A DNA stretch of 64,000 nt. Source: Microcaldota archaeon. GTDB lineage: Archaea; Micrarchaeota; Micrarchaeia; Anstonellales; Anstonellaceae. Position 1 is the stretch's first letter. Each line of letters opens with the position of its first letter. Below the pieces are notes generated by a model. It searched no databases and was not told the origin of the DNA. It worked only from the letters and a program-made list of their open reading frames with translations. The stretch is from contig JAOAJF010000001.1 in the NCBI GenBank assembly GCA_026414325.1, forward strand, positions 14,898 to 78,897. The letters are read 5' to 3'. A program made the translations under genes and the position numbers. Below, piece by piece: positions 58,789 through 64,000 of this stretch.

Positions 58789-61419
58789 ATGTACGACTAT
58801 TACGATTACTTAGACTTTTCCATTTGTAGAGAAATTGCTTATAGCTTTTTTCCAATCAATAGTGGAGACTTTAAGGTTCACATTCAAGAAGTTTTAATAG
58901 AAAGAGATGGCCAAAAATATAAAATTTCTAGACCACCAACAATTATAAAAGATATTTTAAGATTTAGTATTTCTACATATAATGATGTAACTTATTGTTT
59001 TTATAGTGTGAAAACACCACTCTCTATTTTAGGAAAACTACAAAGAGATATTTCAATAGAGGGGGAATTTTTACCAAAAGACCCACTAAACAAAGACCCT
59101 TTCTATCCTAATAGAGATGTTTTTAACCAGTTTAAAAATTTTATTAATAAGCGAGAATATTACTTTGAGAATGAATTAAATAAAACACTCTTACTTCAAT
59201 TAATTTTTAAAGAGTTAGAAAAAAATAGAGCCTCACCCTCTGAACTTTCTAAAGACTTAAGCGAACTTTTTACTCTTTCTTCTGAAATATCTGAATTAGA
59301 AACTCGAGCTTACAATTTAGTTGCAGAGCTTGAAAGCATAGCATTTTTAACAAAAAAAGACGAGTACCTGTCTCATCATCTAACCTATTCTGAATTATTT
59401 GAAAAATTTGGCCCAACACTAAAAGAGCTTGCAAAAGGTTTTAGGGCTCTTTACAATAATTTTTTGGAAGGAAGAAAAAATAAGAGTTTGCCACTTGCTG
59501 ATTGGTTAAATTTTAACAAAATAAAACCTCCTTTAAAGCAATCTTATTTCAAAGAAATTTTTGAAAAAATCAAAAAGGATAAAGAAGATTTTGATAGTTT
59601 TTCTAAAGCTTTAGATGGATTTTATCTTTCCTCCTTAGGGCAATTAGATACAATCTCTTCTTCCAGAAGGCATCTACTTAGAGCAATTGTGATGGTGGTC
59701 AAGGATTTAACTTCTAGTTCTCAGTGGGATTTTCTAGCTTCAACAAAAGAATTTATTGCATTTAAAAACGCAGCAAAAAAATATGAAAAATGCTCTACTC
59801 TTTTACTCAAAGGCTTTTCAAGCACAAACAAACTTAAAAGTTATCTTTTTTTAGTAGATTTTCTTAATTCATATTCTAAAGTTTTTAACTCTTCTTTAGA
59901 CTTTTTAAATTATATTGAAAAATTAAAAAAGAGTGACAAAAATCTTTATTATCAATTAGCCGAGGTAAAAAAATGCTTAATTTTTTATATGCAATATATT
60001 TCTTTTAGAGATCTTAGAGCAGAAAAAGAATCTTTAGATACTTTTGCTTATCTTATAAAAAAATATAAGGGTTTAGACCTAAACGAATTATTTACTCTCT
60101 ACTACTCTTCCTTAGTAAAAGCAAATGAGCTAGCAAACTCTTTTTATTTAAAAGGCTCGCTAGAAGGCTCTATTGATCCTATAAAAATAAAAAGAAAAGA
60201 AATAGCTCTAAAGTTTTTAGAAAATCTAAAAAAACTAAAAAGAGTTTTACCAATTCATTATAATCTAGTTAAATTTAGATATTCTGTTCATGAATCTCAT
60301 ACTAATTATAAATTTGGGCCATGGTTTGATAATATAAAAACTTCAGATCTGTTTAATCCAGAGCTATTACTAGTTTCTTCTTTTTATCTATTAAAGCGAG
60401 CTATTGGAGAAAAACAAAGTTTAAAAGAAAAAATGGTTTTTTTAAACAAAAGTACAGACCAAAAATTAAGAAAAAGAGTAGAAGAATTAAACTCAATTTT
60501 AGGCTTTCCTCTTAATTTGCAGTCAGAAAAAGAGCAAAAAAATCAAAAATTCATTGCATTTGGTAGATTAAACCAAGACATCTTACAAGATTATTTAGAT
60601 AAAGTTTCTTCTCTTTATGAGAAACTTAGTACATTAAACAAAGAATTTTACTTAGTCTTAGAGAAAATCTCAAAAAAATATTTAGATTTTTCATTAAAAG
60701 AGCTTTTGTTTCCAGAATATGCAGCACCATTTTACTACTATGAAAAAGATATACAAGATCAGCTCCAGCTAAAAAAGAGACAAAAAAATAGTTTTGCAAA
60801 CATAGAATTAAAATGTTCATTGATTATAAAGCAGCGTTCTAAAAGAAACTTTTCTCAGGATTTAATTTTAGATTTTTCTTCGAATGTGATCTCCTACAAT
60901 TTTAAAGGAAAAGATCCAACCAGGCTCTCTATACCTTCTGCTAATAGAAATTCCTTTTATGGAACCTATCTGGAGATTCCAAAAGCAATAGCATCTTTAA
61001 CTCAAGATTATTCCAACACCGAAGCAGATAAACTAGTTTTTTCTACCCTTCCGCTTATACCTGAAATCTTAAATATAAGGCTTTATCTTCTAAATAAGAT
61101 ATTTAAGGCCTCGGATGCTAGATATTGCTCGGAGCATCTAAATTTATTTTTAGGTTTATTAAAAGATGCAACTTCCTCTGAAAAAGGCTGCTTTTTTAGT
61201 TACAATAATAAAATCTATGAATTTTCCCCAAACTTTTTAGATCGAAAGTTTAATGAGTTTAAACTAGATGAAAGCACAGCTTTAAATATAGAAAAAAACA
61301 GAGCCCTGATTGAAAAAGAAAGAATTCTCTTTACTTTATTAAAACAGGCAACAAGAGCTTTTGAAGCTAGAAGAAAAGCCTTTGCCTTCACTTTACAAAA
61401 ACTAAACAAAATCGTTTAA
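58789..61419 (+). CDS. Large helical protein of unknown family (876 residues)
   Basis: Starts MYDYYDYLDFSICREIAYSF and is mostly helical and charged from about residue 110 on, with long amphipathic helices but no clear membrane segment or signal. A strand-rich section sits around 670-730. No known motif is visible. It has its own TATA box and stands alone on the + strand. The size and alpha-helical character recall scaffold or structural proteins, but that is only an impression. Base use is like its neighbours. Confidence 0.68.
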   Translation: MYDYYDYLDFSICREIAYSFFPINSGDFKVHIQEVLIERDGQKYKISRPPTIIKDILRFSISTYNDVTYCFYSVKTPLSILGKLQRDISIEGEFLPKDPLNKDPFYPNRDVFNQFKNFINKREYYFENELNKTLLLQLIFKELEKNRASPSELSKDLSELFTLSSEISELETRAYNLVAELESIAFLTKKDEYLSHHLTYSELFEKFGPTLKELAKGFRALYNNFLEGRKNKSLPLADWLNFNKIKPPLKQSYFKEIFEKIKKDKEDFDSFSKALDGFYLSSLGQLDTISSSRRHLLRAIVMVVKDLTSSSQWDFLASTKEFIAFKNAAKKYEKCSTLLLKGFSSTNKLKSYLFLVDFLNSYSKVFNSSLDFLNYIEKLKKSDKNLYYQLAEVKKCLIFYMQYISFRDLRAEKESLDTFAYLIKKYKGLDLNELFTLYYSSLVKANELANSFYLKGSLEGSIDPIKIKRKEIALKFLENLKKLKRVLPIHYNLVKFRYSVHESHTNYKFGPWFDNIKTSDLFNPELLLVSSFYLLKRAIGEKQSLKEKMVFLNKSTDQKLRKRVEELNSILGFPLNLQSEKEQKNQKFIAFGRLNQDILQDYLDKVSSLYEKLSTLNKEFYLVLEKISKKYLDFSLKELLFPEYAAPFYYYEKDIQDQLQLKKRQKNSFANIELKCSLIIKQRSKRNFSQDLILDFSSNVISYNFKGKDPTRLSIPSANRNSFYGTYLEIPKAIASLTQDYSNTEADKLVFSTLPLIPEILNIRLYLLNKIFKASDARYCSEHLNLFLGLLKDATSSEKGCFFSYNNKIYEFSPNFLDRKFNEFKLDESTALNIEKNRALIEKERILFTLLKQATRAFEARRKAFAFTLQKLNKIV

Positions 61420-61439
61420 TTATTCAACCTAACTAGTTT

Positions 61440-62117
61440 CTAAATTTTATTTTGTTTATCTGTCTTTAGCATTTTCATAATAATCGAATAGGCCTTTGGG
61501 CTATCCTCTTCTTTTACTATTATAAGCAATTCTGTTAAGGTAGAAACAATCTGATAAATATTTATTTCCTCCCAGCTTAGATAGCTTATTACCCAATCAA
61601 AAAAACCAGGCTGATAGAGTATCTCCTTACCAAATCTCAAAACTATTACAGACAAATCCTGCTCAACATTTAATTTTTTTTCATCTGCTAAAATTTTCAT
61701 AATCTTTTCATAGTACTTTTCTTGAGCAACGATGGTTAGCTCATGAGTAGATTGAGTTATACTAAATATATCTGTTATCTGGCTAGAGCACTCCTGCTGT
61801 ATTTTTTCTATTTTTTTGACTAAACTTTCATTTTTTCTTAAATCAATACAAAACACTTTTGTTTTTAATCCAACCTCTATATTTTTTAGCTCAATTTTTT
61901 CTTTTAGCGCAGATTCTTTTTTTCCTAACTTCTCTCTTACTCTTGAAATAGCCATTACTAGCGCAGCCTGTTGTACTTCTTTTCCAAGCTCTTTTTCAAT
62001 AGGTTCTTTTAAGTATCTTGCTAATTTATGATAAGAAATTATGTCTCTTTCTAAGCATTTTTTTAATGTTAAATTATTTTTAATATAATTTTCAACTAAA
62101 TGAGAAATAGTTGGCAT
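61440..62117 (-). CDS. ACT-domain-like archaeal protein (225 residues)
   Basis: N-terminal helical domain (ISYHKLARYLKEPIEKELGKEV, about 27-48) of a kind found in archaeal proteins that precede ACT-like regulatory domains; the C-terminal part (about 90-225) has two strand-helix-strand units with LSVIVLRFG and SWEEINIYQIVSTLTELLIIVKEEDSPKAYSIIMKML, which resemble ACT domains. It may sense a small ligand. I start at the ATG at 62117 since the 12 residues before it look like leader. Divergent from pyrG. Confidence 0.72.
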   Translation of the reverse strand: MPTISHLVENYIKNNLTLKKCLERDIISYHKLARYLKEPIEKELGKEVQQAALVMAISRVREKLGKKESALKEKIELKNIEVGLKTKVFCIDLRKNESLVKKIEKIQQECSSQITDIFSITQSTHELTIVAQEKYYEKIMKILADEKKLNVEQDLSVIVLRFGKEILYQPGFFDWVISYLSWEEINIYQIVSTLTELLIIVKEEDSPKAYSIIMKMLKTDKQNKI

Positions 62118-62182
62118 ATTGTTATATTCATAACAAAAAGTTAAAAAGCTCATTGCTTTATTTTTTTTAACTTAGCTAAAAA

Positions 62183-62190
62183 TTAATATA
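62183..62190 (+). promoter_or_regulatory. TATA box of pyrG
   Basis: TTAATATA is centred 27.5 bases before the ATG at 62214. Confidence 0.45.
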
Positions 62191-62213
62191 AATTTTTTCA
62201 ATTATATATTTCC

Positions 62214-63836
62214 ATGCCAAAAAAGCTTAGTAAAACTAAATATATTTTTATATTGGGTTCAATAATGTCTGGCTTAGGTAAGGGAATTCTTTCTTCTTCT
62301 ATAGGAAAAATCTTACAAAGCTGCGATTTTAGCATCTGTCCAATAAAATTTGATGGCTATCTAAACGTAGATTGTGGTACTATGAACCCACTAAGGCATG
62401 GAGAAGTGTTTGTACTCGAGGATGGTACTGAATGTGATATGGACCTTGGAACTTATGAAAGATTTTTAAACATCTCTCTAAATTCTCAAAATTCAATAAC
62501 TGGTGGAAAATTATTTAAAAAAATAATTGAAAAAGAGAGGGCTGGGGGCTATCTTGGAAAAGATGTGCAATTTGTCCCACATCTAACAAACGAAATTAAA
62601 AGTTGGATAAAAAAAGCAGCTGAAGATTTTTCTGCAGATTTCTGCCTTGTAGAAGTTGGTGGAACTGTTGGTGATTTAGAAAATGGCTATTTTATAGAAG
62701 CAGCAAGGCAATTAGCTCAAGAACAAAAAGGAGATGTTCTTTTTATTCAATTAACCTATATTCCATTTTTATCTTCCGGAGAGGCAAAAACAAAACCAAC
62801 TCAGCATTCAAACAGGCTTATCACCTCTTTAGGGGTTCATCCAGAAATAATTATTTGTAGAACAGAAGAAAAACTAAACAAAGAAGCAAAAGAAAAAATC
62901 TCGCTTTATTGTAATGTTGAGCCAGATTGTATTTTCGAAGACCCCAAATTAGAATATTTGTACGAACTTCCTTTAGTATTAGAAAAGCAAGGCTTTAGCT
63001 CAATACTATTAAAAAAATTTAATTTAGAGCCAGTTCAACCAAAATTAGATAATTGGAAAAAAATTTTAGATAGATTAGCAAATCCAACCCAGACTGTAGA
63101 TGTTGCAATAACAGGAAAGTACACTGCTGTGGTTGATGCTTATGCTTCAATTAAAGAAGCCTTGGTTCATGCTTCTGCAAAACTAGGAATAAAAACAAAA
63201 GTAGATTTTGTTGACACTGAAGGCTTAGAAAATAACAAAGACCCAAATCAATTGCTACAAAAATATAATGGAATTATTGTTCCAGGGGGTTTTGGCTCAA
63301 GAGGTGTGGAGGGAAAAATAAAAAGTATAGAGTGGGCAAGAATAAATTCAATTCCATTTTTAGGATTATGTTTTGGTATGCAGCTTATGGTAATTGAATA
63401 TGCAAGAAATGTGGCTGGTTTAAAAAATGCAAATTCTACAGAAGTTGATCCAAACACTCCTCATCCAGTTGTTGATCTTTTGCCTTCTCAGAAAAAAATT
63501 ACGCAAAAAGGAGGAACGATGCGTTTGGGTAGTTGGGAATGTATTCTAAAGAAAGGAACTAAAGCAGCTTTAGCCTACTCTAAAGAAAGAGTATTTGAAA
63601 GACATCGCCATCGCTATGAGGTAAACAATGCTTATACTGAGATTTTAGAAAAGGCAGGTCTGATTTTTTCAGGCACTTCTGCTGATGGAACGATTATGGA
63701 GATGGCTGAATGGCCTACTGGTTGGGGTGTTGCGACTCAGGCTCATGCAGAATTCACTTCAAGACTAGAGCAGCCTTCAGCTTTATTTGTAGCCTTTTTA
63801 GAAGAATGTTTAAAAAATAAAAAAGCAAAAAGCTAA
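62214..63836 (+). CDS. pyrG: CTP synthase
   Basis: Makes CTP from UTP with glutamine-derived ammonia. The synthetase domain starts with KYIFILGSIMSGLGKGILSSS (P-loop), FDGYLNVDCGTMNPLRHGEVFVLEDGTECDMDLG, and VEVGGTVGDLE; the glutaminase domain (about 295-540) has PFLGLCFGMQLMVIEYARNV with the nucleophile Cys, ERHRHRYEVNN, and TQAHAEFTSRLEQPSALF, in which the usual HPE reads HAE with His and Glu intact. 540 residues is normal. Confidence 0.96.
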   Translation: MPKKLSKTKYIFILGSIMSGLGKGILSSSIGKILQSCDFSICPIKFDGYLNVDCGTMNPLRHGEVFVLEDGTECDMDLGTYERFLNISLNSQNSITGGKLFKKIIEKERAGGYLGKDVQFVPHLTNEIKSWIKKAAEDFSADFCLVEVGGTVGDLENGYFIEAARQLAQEQKGDVLFIQLTYIPFLSSGEAKTKPTQHSNRLITSLGVHPEIIICRTEEKLNKEAKEKISLYCNVEPDCIFEDPKLEYLYELPLVLEKQGFSSILLKKFNLEPVQPKLDNWKKILDRLANPTQTVDVAITGKYTAVVDAYASIKEALVHASAKLGIKTKVDFVDTEGLENNKDPNQLLQKYNGIIVPGGFGSRGVEGKIKSIEWARINSIPFLGLCFGMQLMVIEYARNVAGLKNANSTEVDPNTPHPVVDLLPSQKKITQKGGTMRLGSWECILKKGTKAALAYSKERVFERHRHRYEVNNAYTEILEKAGLIFSGTSADGTIMEMAEWPTGWGVATQAHAEFTSRLEQPSALFVAFLEECLKNKKAKS

Positions 63837-63878
63837 TTTTTAAATATTTTCCTTGCTTGTTTATTTGTAGGTGATCCT

Positions 63879-64000
63879 TTGCGCAAGCTAAAAAGAAAGC
63901 AACTAAAAGAGCAATATTTACAAAAAAACTATTTTAAAAATATTTTACCAAAAATTTCAAGAAAAGTAGAAAAAAACATAAAGAAAATAGAAGAAGATAT
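63879..64000 (+). CDS. Partial basic protein, N-terminal end
   Basis: After pyrG, GGTGAT (63870-63875) is followed at proper spacing by a TTG at 63879 and an open frame that runs out of the window: RKLKRKQLKEQYLQKNYFKN and further Lys/Ile/Glu-rich residues. All 40 visible residues are helical and basic. No ATG is available in this frame upstream. Not recognisable from this fragment. Confidence 0.45.
   Translation, partial: MRKLKRKQLKEQYLQKNYFKNILPKISRKVEKNIKKIEED

Noticed and set aside
1..64000. CRISPR array, rRNA, integrase or transposase genes
   Set aside because: No regularly spaced repeats, no rRNA-like GC-rich conserved sequence and no DDE or tyrosine recombinase motifs were found.

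Overview
The window reads as chromosome of an AT-rich archaeon with reduced, DPANN-like gene content; I cannot fix the phylum. Archaeal markers are a single-chain family B DNA polymerase, RFC large subunit, TFE, RpoK (Rpb6), Pus10, aTrm56, diphthine synthase, D-Tyr deacylase of the DTD2 type, NreA, mevalonate kinase, a DRG GTPase and an intron-containing tRNA-Lys. Most start codons that can be judged have a TATA-like box centred 25-28 bases upstream, so transcripts are largely leaderless; GGTGA-type ribosome sites appear mainly inside operons. Several divergent gene pairs share one TATA element.

Layout. 1-10.6 kb: translation, replication and RNA genes (pheS, rnz, rfcL, ychF, tRNA-Lys, trm56, tfe, initiator tRNA), plus an exported protein, a metallo-beta-lactamase-fold pseudoenzyme, and a 445-bp inverted-repeat unit carrying one small gene beside the initiator tRNA. 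10.6-12.9 kb: a VirB2-like protein followed by four short membrane proteins, at least one with a prepilin-type signal. 12.9-15.2 kb: a Cys-repeat lipoprotein, prs and a DUF63 membrane protein. 15.3-23.5 kb: a VirB11/GspE-type ATPase, drg, a YkgJ-type protein, an intact metallo-beta-lactamase hydrolase, and what looks like a VirB4 split into a membrane/N-terminal protein and a separate ATPase. A prepilin peptidase lies at 27 kb. Together these suggest a pilus or type IV secretion-like machine spread over 17 kb.

23.5-35.5 kb: pheT, tRNA-Glu, tmk, pus10, polB, a coiled-coil protein, a GC-rich structured RNA candidate, a saccharopine dehydrogenase-like protein, hsp20, and pgk/gap divergently paired; the GAPDH is the bacterial type. 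35.5-48.7 kb: five consecutive large genes (1510, 1096, 449, 530 and 775 residues) without recognisable enzymatic domains; two have beta-barrel-like halves and the last is exported. This block is the most novel part of the window.

48.8-64 kb: a transglutaminase-like protein lacking the catalytic Cys and His, a PH-domain membrane protein, rpoK, mevalonate kinase, dph5, nreA, a membrane-anchored winged-helix protein, a ferritin-like protein, lemA-htpX, dtdA, a ThiF-type protein, an 876-residue orphan, and pyrG. No CRISPR array, rRNA, integrase or transposase gene was seen.
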